From Planctomycetota bacterium (lineage in GTDB: Bacteria > Planctomycetota > UBA8108 > UBA1146 > JAJFFE01): DNA of 42,098 nt. The notes under the pieces were generated by a model. The model saw only the letters and a list, made by a program, of their open reading frames with translations. It made no database searches and was not told the origin of the DNA. The position numbers and the translations under genes were made by a program. Location: the NCBI GenBank assembly GCA_021776775.1, contig JAJFFE010000217.1, forward strand, positions 1 through 42,098, read 5' to 3'. Positions 7,477 to 14,656 of the stretch are shown here, piece by piece (the first letter of the stretch is position 1; each line of letters starts with the position of its first letter).

Positions 7477-8420
7477 CGAAAGCGATCGAGGAAGGCGGCG
7501 AGGATGAGCGCGACCCCGACGACGATCTTCTGCCAGAAAAAGGGCAGCCCTTCGAGCGTCAGGTAGTTCTTCAGGTACGCGATCAAGAGCCCGCCGGCGA
7601 GCGTTCCCCATACCGACCCGCGGCCGCCCATGAGGCTGGTACCGCCGACGACCACCGCGGCGATCGCTTCGAGCTCGTCCAGCTCACCGAGTTTCGGATC
7701 TCCCGAGTTGAGTTGGGTCGAGAGCATCAACCCACCGACACCGGCCAACGATCCGCACAGCAGGTACACCCCGATCAGCACCATGGACACCCGGATGCCG
7801 CAGAGGTGCGCCGCTTCCGGGTTGTTGCCCACCGCGTAGACGTGCTTGCCAAACGGCGTGAAGCGCAGGATCACCCACGCAATAGCGAAGAGCGCCAACG
7901 TCGTCACGATGTGAAACAAGGCGTGGGGCAGCGAACTTTGTCCGATGGCCCCGAACTCGTCAGGAAGGCCGCTGATGGTGCGAGCGTTGGTGTAGACCAA
8001 GACCGCACCCTTGGCGATGAGCATCATGGCGAGCGTCGCCACGAACGGCGGAATGCGCACCTTGGTGATGACCAAGCCGTTCAAGCAACCACAGATCGCC
8101 CCCACGATCCCGCCGCCGATGAGAGCTCCGACAATGCGCACGCCGACCGGCGCCCAATCGCCGACCGCGATCTGAGCGGTCACCACGGCGGTCAGCGCGA
8201 CGACGGAGCCTACCGAGAGATCGATGCCGGCGGTCAAGATTACGAACGTCATGCCCACGGCCAACACCAAGATCGGCGCGTTCTGGTGAAGGACGTTCAC
8301 CTGATTGCCAAGGTCGAAGAAGTGCGGAGACAAGAAGGAGAACAAGACGAACTCAATGGCTAGCGCCACGAAGATTCCGTAGCGGGCCAAGATGACGAGG
8401 GCGTGTTTGAAAGCGTTCAC
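7464..8420 (-). CDS. Sugar ABC transporter permease (RbsC/BPD_transp_2 type)
   Basis: 318 residues, about eight to ten hydrophobic helices. The hallmark GIDLSVGSVVALTAV of ribose/xylose/galactose permeases is present, as are GAICGCLNGLVITKVRIPPFVATLAMM and a C-terminal GGRGSVWGTLAGGLLI. It forms the membrane channel of a carbohydrate importer, working with the ATPase just upstream. The ATG overlaps the ATPase stop by 4 nt (ATGA), indicating translational coupling in a binding protein-ATPase-permease operon. The 3' end lies within a 14-bp tandem repeat, so the last residues may vary between strains. The specific sugar is not determined. Confidence 0.93.
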   Translation of the reverse strand: MNAFKHALVILARYGIFVALAIEFVLFSFLSPHFFDLGNQVNVLHQNAPILVLAVGMTFVILTAGIDLSVGSVVALTAVVTAQIAVGDWAPVGVRIVGALIGGGIVGAICGCLNGLVITKVRIPPFVATLAMMLIAKGAVLVYTNARTISGLPDEFGAIGQSSLPHALFHIVTTLALFAIAWVILRFTPFGKHVYAVGNNPEAAHLCGIRVSMVLIGVYLLCGSLAGVGGLMLSTQLNSGDPKLGELDELEAIAAVVVGGTSLMGGRGSVWGTLAGGLLIAYLKNYLTLEGLPFFWQKIVVGVALILAAFLDRFRTEE

Positions 8421-9925
8421 GCGACGTCCTCACTGACGGCGAGTTCCATGATCTTCTCCTGAGTGGCGCCATCTCGATCGACCACGCCCACCGTTCGTCC
8501 CTGCGCGAACACCGCGATACGATCGCACGTCCCGAGTAGCTCCGGAAGGTCGGACGAGATCATCACAATGCCCATGCCGCGATCGGCCAAGTCGTAGATA
8601 AGCTGGTAGATCTCCGACTTGGCGCCAATGTCGACGCCCCGCGTCGGTTCGTCGAGGATCAGCACGTCGAGATCTCGACACAACAAACGCGCGAGCAGCG
8701 CCTTCTGTTGGTTCCCCCCGGACAGCTTGGCAATCTTCTTGTCGACGCCCGAGGTGCGCACGTCGAACGTTTTGCACGCGGCGTCCGCGGCGGCTAGTTG
8801 CCGGCGGCTGGAGACAAACGGTCCGGTTCGGTAGTCGAAGAGGTTGGAGACGGTGATGTTCTCCGCCACCGAGAGATCGCCGAAGATCCCGTGCTTCTTG
8901 CGGTCTTCGGTCAGGTAGCCGAGCCCGCGCTTCAGCGCTTGCGCCGGGTGGGTGAAGTCGATCGGCTCGCCGCACAGGGCGGCGGTGCCTGACGTACGGG
9001 GGAGGCGACCGAACAGCGACAGCGCGCTCTCGGTGCGTCCCGATCCGACGAGACCCGCAAACCCCAGGACCTCGCCGCGCTGCAGTGTGAACGAGACGTC
9101 ACGGATGCGCGCACCGTCTGAGAGCGATTCGACCTGAAGCACCGTCTCCCCGTGCTCGCGGGGACGAAACGCGTACTCGTCTTCGAGTTCACGCCCTACC
9201 ATCCAGTGGATGAGCTGGGTGCGTGTCACCCCGTCGATCTCTGTGGTGACGACGTGCTTTCCGTCGCGCAGCACCGTGACGCGATCCGCGAGATCGAAGA
9301 CCTCTTCGAGTCGGTGCGAGATGTAGACAATGGCAATGCCACGACTGCGTAGCTCGCGAATGGTCTCGAAGAGACGGGTCAACTCTTGATCCGTCAACGT
9401 CGCGCTTGGCTCATCGAAGACCAGCACGCGAGCGTCGCTGGCCAGGGCGCGGGCGATCTCCACCTGTTGCTGAGCACCGACGCTCAGTCGTTTCACGTAG
9501 GTGCGTGGGTCTAGGTCGGCGCCGAGCTTCTCGAGAATCGCACGCGCGTCGCGAACCATATCGGCCCCGCGTAGGAACGGGCCGCGCTTGAACGGCCCGC
9601 GGGCTTCGCGGCCGAGGAAGATGTTTTCGGCCACCGTGAGTTCGGGGACTAGCGTGAACTCCTGGTAGATGATGCCGATCCCGGCGCGACGGGCGGCGAC
9701 GGGATCGCCGTGCGGGAGTGGCACGCCGTCCAACGTGACGCGACCCTCGTCTGGCGCATGCGCGCCCCCGAGAACTTTGACTAGCGTGCTCTTGCCTGCC
9801 CCGTTTTCACCCACCAGCGCGTGAACTTCGCCGGCCCGAACCTCCAGTGTCACGCCGTCGAGCGCTTTCACCCCAGGGAAGATCTTGGTCACGGCGTGGG
9901 CTTCGAGTGCTGCGCGCGTCGTCAT
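8417..9925 (-). CDS. Sugar ABC transporter ATPase, double-domain (RbsA/MglA type)
   Basis: 502 residues, the normal length for this family, with two fused nucleotide-binding domains. Domain 1 has Walker A GENGAGKST, signature LSVGAQQQVEIARALA and Walker B VLVFDEPSA. Domain 2 has a degenerate P-loop region (GFAGLVGSGRTESALSL), signature LSGGNQQKALLARLL and Walker B LDVLILDEPTRGVDIGAK. The degenerate second P-loop is usual for RbsA-like proteins. It powers import by the adjacent permease. The gene follows the binding-protein gene by 11 nt and overlaps the permease by 4 nt. Confidence 0.95.
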   Translation of the reverse strand: MTTRAALEAHAVTKIFPGVKALDGVTLEVRAGEVHALVGENGAGKSTLVKVLGGAHAPDEGRVTLDGVPLPHGDPVAARRAGIGIIYQEFTLVPELTVAENIFLGREARGPFKRGPFLRGADMVRDARAILEKLGADLDPRTYVKRLSVGAQQQVEIARALASDARVLVFDEPSATLTDQELTRLFETIRELRSRGIAIVYISHRLEEVFDLADRVTVLRDGKHVVTTEIDGVTRTQLIHWMVGRELEDEYAFRPREHGETVLQVESLSDGARIRDVSFTLQRGEVLGFAGLVGSGRTESALSLFGRLPRTSGTAALCGEPIDFTHPAQALKRGLGYLTEDRKKHGIFGDLSVAENITVSNLFDYRTGPFVSSRRQLAAADAACKTFDVRTSGVDKKIAKLSGGNQQKALLARLLCRDLDVLILDEPTRGVDIGAKSEIYQLIYDLADRGMGIVMISSDLPELLGTCDRIAVFAQGRTVGVVDRDGATQEKIMELAVSEDVA

Positions 9926-9936
9926 GGGCTACCGGG

Positions 9937-10932
9937 CTAGTTCTTGGCGGGTTGTGAGCTGGCGCCCTTTGCGGCGCTCTTCTTCTCGGCGTTTTCCTTT
10001 TCGAGGCTCTCCTTGTCGACGACGCCGACTTCGACCGGAACGATCTTCGGCGGCGTCTTGCCGTCGAAGTGTTGCGCGATGGCTTCGATCGTCTTCATGC
10101 CGATATCTTTGGGCGACTGCATGACGTCGGCCTTGAGCGCGGTGCCTTTGAGAATGTTCTGCCGTGCTTCGTCGATGGCGTCGTAGCCGATGATCACAAT
10201 GTCTTGGCCGTTGATCGCACGCAACGCGCCGAGTGCTGTGGAATCGTTGATGGCGAACACACCCTTGAGATTCGGATTCGACTTGAGCTTGTTCTGCATC
10301 ACCTTCATCGCTTCGTCGCGCTTACCGAGCGCGCTCGGCTTGTCGATGATCGTGATTCCGGGGTGCTTGGCCATCTCTTCTTCGAACCCCTGGACCCGTT
10401 CTTGAACGGAGGCGACTTCCGGGTGGTCGATCACGATCACTTCGCCGGATTCTCCCATGAACTTGACCATGGTCTTCGCGGCCAGCCGTCCGCCTTGAAC
10501 ATTGTCTGAGGCAATGTGGCTGACGACCACGCCGCCGTGCGCCGCGATGTCCGCGGTAAAGACAGGGATATTGGCAGCGTTTGCCGCCTTGATCGACTGC
10601 GCGACACCGTCCGAGTCACACGGGCAGACGACGATGGCGTCGACCTTCTGGGTGATGAACGCTTGGAGTTGGCGCGCCTGTTCGTCGGGTCGCTTCTCCC
10701 CGGACTGCACGATCAGTTCGAAGCCGTGTTTCTCGGCCGCCGCTTCGAGTCCCGCCTGCAGATCACGGTAGAAGTCGTCCTGTTGGGTGAGCACCGTCAC
10801 TCCGATGCGCTTCTTGCCAGAATCGCTTCCGCCGCCCGAGGTGCACGCGGTCAACAGTCCCAGCGTGAAAGCGAGGAGCCCCAAAATCGGGAGCGAGGGG
10901 ATGAGCCGTGTCATGGGGGCCGGCGTTCTCAT
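9937..10932 (-). CDS. Sugar ABC transporter substrate-binding lipoprotein (Peripla_BP_4 / ribose-binding-like)
   Basis: 331 residues from the ATG at 10932. The frame extends further upstream but only through sequence without signal-peptide character. An alternative ATG at 10914 is equally weak in ribosome-binding site. The N-terminus is a lipoprotein signal with LGLLTACTSGGG (lipobox LTAC). The mature part starts KRIGVTVLTQQDDFYRDLQAG and shows the periplasmic-binding fold motifs DAIVVCPCDSDGV, ASDNVQGGRLAAK, GVFAINDSTALGALRAI and IVIIGYDA. It captures a sugar or sugar-like ligand outside the membrane for the downstream ATPase and permease. The C-terminal tail is Lys/Glu/Ala-rich. It is the first gene of the operon and diverges from the GspF-like gene. 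Confidence 0.92.
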   Translation of the reverse strand: MRTPAPMTRLIPSLPILGLLAFTLGLLTACTSGGGSDSGKKRIGVTVLTQQDDFYRDLQAGLEAAAEKHGFELIVQSGEKRPDEQARQLQAFITQKVDAIVVCPCDSDGVAQSIKAANAANIPVFTADIAAHGGVVVSHIASDNVQGGRLAAKTMVKFMGESGEVIVIDHPEVASVQERVQGFEEEMAKHPGITIIDKPSALGKRDEAMKVMQNKLKSNPNLKGVFAINDSTALGALRAINGQDIVIIGYDAIDEARQNILKGTALKADVMQSPKDIGMKTIEAIAQHFDGKTPPKIVPVEVGVVDKESLEKENAEKKSAAKGASSQPAKN

Positions 10933-11126
10933 GGCGGTTGTGCTTTCGTTCGATCGGTGTGACGGAGAAGCTCGTACTTTTACCCGAAGCCGCCTCGATT
11001 GGGGACCCGCAACGGTCGATTCCGGCCACGCTCTGAACGCATCTCTAGCCGAGAGTCGTCGCGCCGCGCACAATGCTGGGTCGAGGCGCGAACGACTACG
11101 GTGGGTCGACCAAAGGAGAGTGGTTC

Positions 11127-12089
11127 TTGACGGCGACGGTGAAGTCGAGTGCTCGGGTAGCGGCGAAGCACAAGAAGAACCTGTTGGTCACGCTGCGTCT
11201 GCAGCTCGACACGGGGTTGCCGTTGCTCCAGAGTTTGATGCAGCAGGCCGAGTTGAGCCCGGACCCCGCGTGCCAAGCCGCGTGTGCAGCCATGGGGCAC
11301 AGCGTCGCGGCAGGTTCCACCTTCGCCGAGGCCGCTCGTGGTTGCCCGGGGCTGTTCAATCGATACGAAGCGGCGATGCTTGCCGACGGGGAAGTGATCG
11401 GTCGACTGCCGGAAGCGCTGAAAGCGATCGACGCCGACCTCGAGTGGCGCATGGCGTTGCGATCGAAGACGCTGAGCGCGCTGATCTATCCTTGGGTCAT
11501 CGTCAACGTCGGCTATGTTTGCTTCAACGTTCAGATGTTGCTTCAGGGGCAGGTTCTCACCTTTCTTGTCGGGTGGCTCGTGTTCAACACCGTGATCTAC
11601 GCGACATGGGTGTTCTGTACGCGCGGTCGTGAGGCGGGATCGATCCGCGGCACCATCGACACTATCCTTCTGACCCTGCCGCCTTTGCGCTGGGCCATTG
11701 GCAACGCGCTGCTGCTCCACCATAAGTCGCTCTACTTCGGATCACTTTCCCGTGCGTTCGGCTCCGGGGCGTCGGTGGTCGGGGCGATCGAGCGAGCGGC
11801 CGAGCAGTTGCCAAGCCCTCCGATTCGTCGGGCGTTTACAACGCCGGCCGAGCGCGTCATGAAGGGCGACGGGCTTGCGGAGTCGTTCAATGAGGCCGAC
11901 TACATCAGCCCTCATGAGCTGGCCATGATTTCGAGCGGTGAGACGGCTGGGAAGCTCGACGCGGTCTTCGCTACCATGGCGTCTACTTGCCGAGACGACT
12001 TCGATAACTGGCTTCACGTGTTCTCGCGCATCTTTCCGGTGTTGATATTCTTCGTCGTCGCGGCCTACGTCGTGACGCGAATTCTCTGA
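11127..12089 (+). CDS. GspF/PilC-like inner-membrane protein (two T2SSF domains)
   Basis: 320 residues. I place the start at TTG 11127 because AAGGAGAG lies 6 nt upstream; an earlier in-frame ATG (11073) has no such site. Two T2SSF-type helical domains are visible. The first (LVTLRLQLDTGLPLLQSLMQ ... MLADGEVIGRLPEALKAID) and the second (LYFGSLSRAFGSGASVVGAIE ... MISSGETAGKLDAVF) show the repeated 'G.pl..al......G....al' pattern. Hydrophobic segments lie between them and at the C-terminus (FPVLIFFVVAAYVV). Proteins of this family are platform proteins of type II secretion and type IV pili. This one is shorter than the usual ~400 residues and no ATPase or pilin gene is adjacent, so it is an orphan. 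The RNB gene starts 14 nt after its stop. Confidence 0.85.
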   Translation: MTATVKSSARVAAKHKKNLLVTLRLQLDTGLPLLQSLMQQAELSPDPACQAACAAMGHSVAAGSTFAEAARGCPGLFNRYEAAMLADGEVIGRLPEALKAIDADLEWRMALRSKTLSALIYPWVIVNVGYVCFNVQMLLQGQVLTFLVGWLVFNTVIYATWVFCTRGREAGSIRGTIDTILLTLPPLRWAIGNALLLHHKSLYFGSLSRAFGSGASVVGAIERAAEQLPSPPIRRAFTTPAERVMKGDGLAESFNEADYISPHELAMISSGETAGKLDAVFATMASTCRDDFDNWLHVFSRIFPVLIFFVVAAYVVTRIL

Positions 12090-12103
12090 GCGGTGGGACC
12101 CGT

Positions 12104-14140
12104 ATGTCTATTAGTGGGAAGATCGTCGAGATCTTCGAGAAGAACGATCTCAAGCGCGGCTACGTCACGAAGCAAGTCCAAGACAAGGTCCACTACATCA
12201 CCGAGCACGGTCGCCAGGCCAAGGGGAACCTCAAGCAGGTGGTCGTCACCTACTCGCGGGCGGCGACCGAAAAGACTTTTGCGGACGTCTCGCGCGCCCT
12301 CGACGTCGAGATCGAAGCGGCGTTGTCCGAAGTCGATCTCGATCTCATTTGGGAGTTTGCCAGCGAAGAGGAGCGCGCGTACCAGGTGCCCGAGCTTGCC
12401 GAGCTGCTGTTCGGAGAGATCGCAGATCCCCAAGTCGGCGCCCTGTGGCGTGCCTTGCTGCTCGACACGTGCTACTTCAAGCGCAAGCTGGCCGAGTTCG
12501 TTCCGCGTCCGGCCGAGCAGGTCGAAGAGTTGCGTCATTCGGTTCAGCGCAAGATAGAGAAAGAAGAAGAACGAACTCGGCTTCGCGCCCTCTTCACACG
12601 GCTCCACAGTGCGTCGGCTCCGGTCGACCGGGAAGAATTCGATGACGCCGACCATCAGGCGCTCGACCACGTGCATGCGTTCCTCTACCGCAAACAAGAC
12701 AGCGAGCCGATTCGTCTGATCGAGGAGTTGCGCGGGGCGCACCTCGCGCGAGAAGCGTCGGTGCCGGTGTTGCGTGCGGCCGGGCGCATTGCGTGGGACC
12801 TCGATCCATTCTTGGCGTTGGGTGGGGTCGAGACAGAGTTCGCGACGTTGGCTTTGCAACACGCCGAGCAGTTACAGCCGGTCGGGCCGGAGGATGGTCG
12901 TCTAGACATGACGCAGGCGTTGACCCTGAGCGTCGACGACGCCGAGACCCGCGAAGTGGATGACGCGTTTACGTTCGAACGCATCGACGGCGGCACGCGC
13001 GTGGGCGTGCACATCGCCGACGTTTCCGTGATCTGTCTGCGTGGAGACCCGCTCGACGAGGAAGCGCGTCGGCGAGGGGTGACGGTGTACCTTCCGACCG
13101 GCAACGTGACGATGCTCCCGGAGCGCGTCGGCTGTGACGTCTCCAGCCTCATCGACGGCCGGCCCCGCGCCGCGGTCGGCCTGCTGATGGATCTCGACGA
13201 TCAAGGCGTGGTGACGGCGGCGAAGTTCGCGCCCACGTTGATCAACGTCGACCACAAGTTGACCTACGATCAGGTCGACGCCTGGTTGAACCCAGAGTCC
13301 GCGGCAGAGTCCGCTTCGGAAGAAGCCGTGTCCGAAGTACCGTTGCCGGAAGCGAACCTGCTCGAGGCGATCCGCGAGCTGCACGCGTTTTCCGCTTCGC
13401 TCAGTCAATCTCGTACCGATCGCGGCGCCCTGGTGCTCGACCGCCGAGAAATGACGATCAAGGTGAAGGACGGGGAGGTGGACCTGGTCCTGCGCGACAC
13501 CGGAAGTGCGGCTCACGTGCTCGTGCGCGAGTTGATGATCGTCTACAACGAGCGGGGAGCGCAGCTCGCTTTGGAGGAGGGGTTGCCCATCATCTTCCGC
13601 GGGCAAGATCCGCCCGACCAACCGTGGCCCTCGGACGACGGCCAGGGGTACAGTCCAGCGGCGGCCGACGCGATCTTCCGTACCATGAAGCCGTCGCGGT
13701 TGTCGCTCGAAGTTCGACCGCACTCCAGCTTGGGGTTGGAAGCGTACACGCAGCTGACGTCGCCGCTGCGGCGCTACGCGGATCTCACCCTGCAGCGTCA
13801 GCTTTCGGCGCACCTCCGAGGCGAGACACCTCCGCACGACGCGCAGGCGTTGATGGAGGTCATGGTTTTTGCCGATGAGATCGGGCGCGAGCGAGCGGGA
13901 CTCGAGCGAGAGTCGAAGCGCTATTGGTCGCTGGAGTACCTCGCCAAGCACTTCCGCGACCAACCGCTCGAAGCCTCGGTCGTGCGGGAGGATCGAGGAG
14001 ATTTCTTGGTGGAGTTGGTCGAGTTGACCCTGCGGGGTTCGCTCAGTGGCGTCGACGGGCTGACCCCGGGAGAGCGCGTACAGGTGATGATCACCGAGGT
14101 GACGCCGCGATCAGGAAGGTTACGCTTCCGAGTGGCGTGA
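12104..14140 (+). CDS. RNB-domain exoribonuclease (RNase II/R family)
   Basis: 678 residues. The RNB catalytic domain begins near residue 270. The metal-binding block LSVDDAETREVDDAF supplies Asp278, Asp286 and Asp287, with Glu284 at a fourth position where many relatives also have Glu. It is followed by GGTRVGVHIADVSV, the strand that carries substrate-contact residues. The downstream YTQLTSPLRRYADLTLQRQL holds the catalytic Arg region. The C-terminal ~70 residues look like a small S1/OB-type RNA-binding domain (SVVREDRGDFLVELVEL...GERVQVMI). The N-terminal ~150 residues resemble the winged-helix-like region of short RNB proteins (KGNLKQVVVTYSRAATEKTF) rather than two cold-shock domains. It should degrade single-stranded RNA 3' to 5' in the cytoplasm. 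Confidence 0.92.
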   Translation: MSISGKIVEIFEKNDLKRGYVTKQVQDKVHYITEHGRQAKGNLKQVVVTYSRAATEKTFADVSRALDVEIEAALSEVDLDLIWEFASEEERAYQVPELAELLFGEIADPQVGALWRALLLDTCYFKRKLAEFVPRPAEQVEELRHSVQRKIEKEEERTRLRALFTRLHSASAPVDREEFDDADHQALDHVHAFLYRKQDSEPIRLIEELRGAHLAREASVPVLRAAGRIAWDLDPFLALGGVETEFATLALQHAEQLQPVGPEDGRLDMTQALTLSVDDAETREVDDAFTFERIDGGTRVGVHIADVSVICLRGDPLDEEARRRGVTVYLPTGNVTMLPERVGCDVSSLIDGRPRAAVGLLMDLDDQGVVTAAKFAPTLINVDHKLTYDQVDAWLNPESAAESASEEAVSEVPLPEANLLEAIRELHAFSASLSQSRTDRGALVLDRREMTIKVKDGEVDLVLRDTGSAAHVLVRELMIVYNERGAQLALEEGLPIIFRGQDPPDQPWPSDDGQGYSPAAADAIFRTMKPSRLSLEVRPHSSLGLEAYTQLTSPLRRYADLTLQRQLSAHLRGETPPHDAQALMEVMVFADEIGRERAGLERESKRYWSLEYLAKHFRDQPLEASVVREDRGDFLVELVELTLRGSLSGVDGLTPGERVQVMITEVTPRSGRLRFRVA

Positions 14141-14187
14141 GTGCGCGGTATCGTGTTTGGTCACTACTGTTCGAAGGAGAATCGTCG

Positions 14188-14538
14188 ATGAACGCCGAAG
14201 CACCGGAAATGGCCATTGTCTACCAAGGCCAACTCATGATGGTGAAAGAAGTGAAGGGGATCCTGGACGGAGCCGGCGTGAACGCGTTGGTCTTGCAGCC
14301 AGGTGAGTTCTCCAACACGTGAAACATCACTCTTGCGATCGCGGTCGCGATCGAAGACGTCGAAACAGCGCACAAGACCATGCTCAGTCAAGCCGTCGAG
14401 GGAGACGATCAGCTTCGCGACGCTGCCCTTCACACGATCGACCACGATAGCGGGGAAGATCTCTGTTGCCCGGCGTGCGGCGACTCCACGCCGTCGGGAG
14501 AAGAGCACTGTTCGGGTTGCGGACTTCGCATCGGCTAG
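14188..14538 (+). CDS. Predicted selenoprotein: DUF2007-like domain plus zinc ribbon, with in-frame TGA at codon 45
   Basis: Read conventionally, the gene stops at TGA 14320-14322 after 44 codons. If the TGA is decoded, the same frame runs on to TAG 14536-14538, giving 116 residues. A GAAGGAGA site lies upstream of the ATG. Residues ~9-75 (MAIVYQGQLMMVKEVKGILDGAG ... NITLAIAVAIEDVETAHKTML when joined across the TGA) resemble the DUF2007 alpha/beta fold. A strand-helix repeat starts before the TGA and finishes after it, so the domain is whole only when read through. The C-terminus is a zinc ribbon, CPACG and CSGCG, a feature a random downstream frame would not carry. A GGTC-loop hairpin follows the TGA at bacterial SECIS spacing. 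Selenocysteine is the best explanation. A nonsense mutation or sequencing error is the alternative. The gene follows the RNB gene by 47 nt and precedes a terminator. Confidence 0.75.
14332..14356 (+). promoter_or_regulatory. Candidate bacterial SECIS element
   Basis: CGATCGC-GGTC-GCGATCG forms a perfect 7-bp stem with a GGTC apical loop, extended below a bulged G by CTT/AAG. Twenty nt separate the TGA from the loop; in E. coli fdhF the loop, also GGUC, lies 18 nt after the UGA. The bulged U three pairs below the loop in fdhF has no counterpart here. GATCG words are frequent in this genome, so chance remains possible. Confidence 0.65.
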
Positions 14539-14582
14539 CGATACGAAGCTGTACGTCGAAACGGCTGTACCGCCAAACGAAG

Positions 14583-14618
14583 AAACCCCGACCCACCCAT
14601 CGGTGCGCCGGGGTTTTT
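14583..14618. terminator. Bidirectional intrinsic terminator
   Basis: AAACCCCG (14583-14590) pairs with CGGGGTTT (14609-14616), followed by TTTTT on the + strand and by an A/T tract on the - strand reading. It lies between the convergent selenoprotein candidate and the lectin/dockerin gene and can serve both. Confidence 0.85.
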
Positions 14619-14656
14619 CGTGTTCTAGAGGTGCGGCCTCTAGTTCCGTCCGTCGG

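Noticed and set aside
14188..14322. Conventional reading of the small gene as a 44-residue protein ending at TGA
   Set aside because: The frame continues with domain-completing sequence, a zinc ribbon and a SECIS-like hairpin, so premature termination explains less than recoding. It stays as the alternative.
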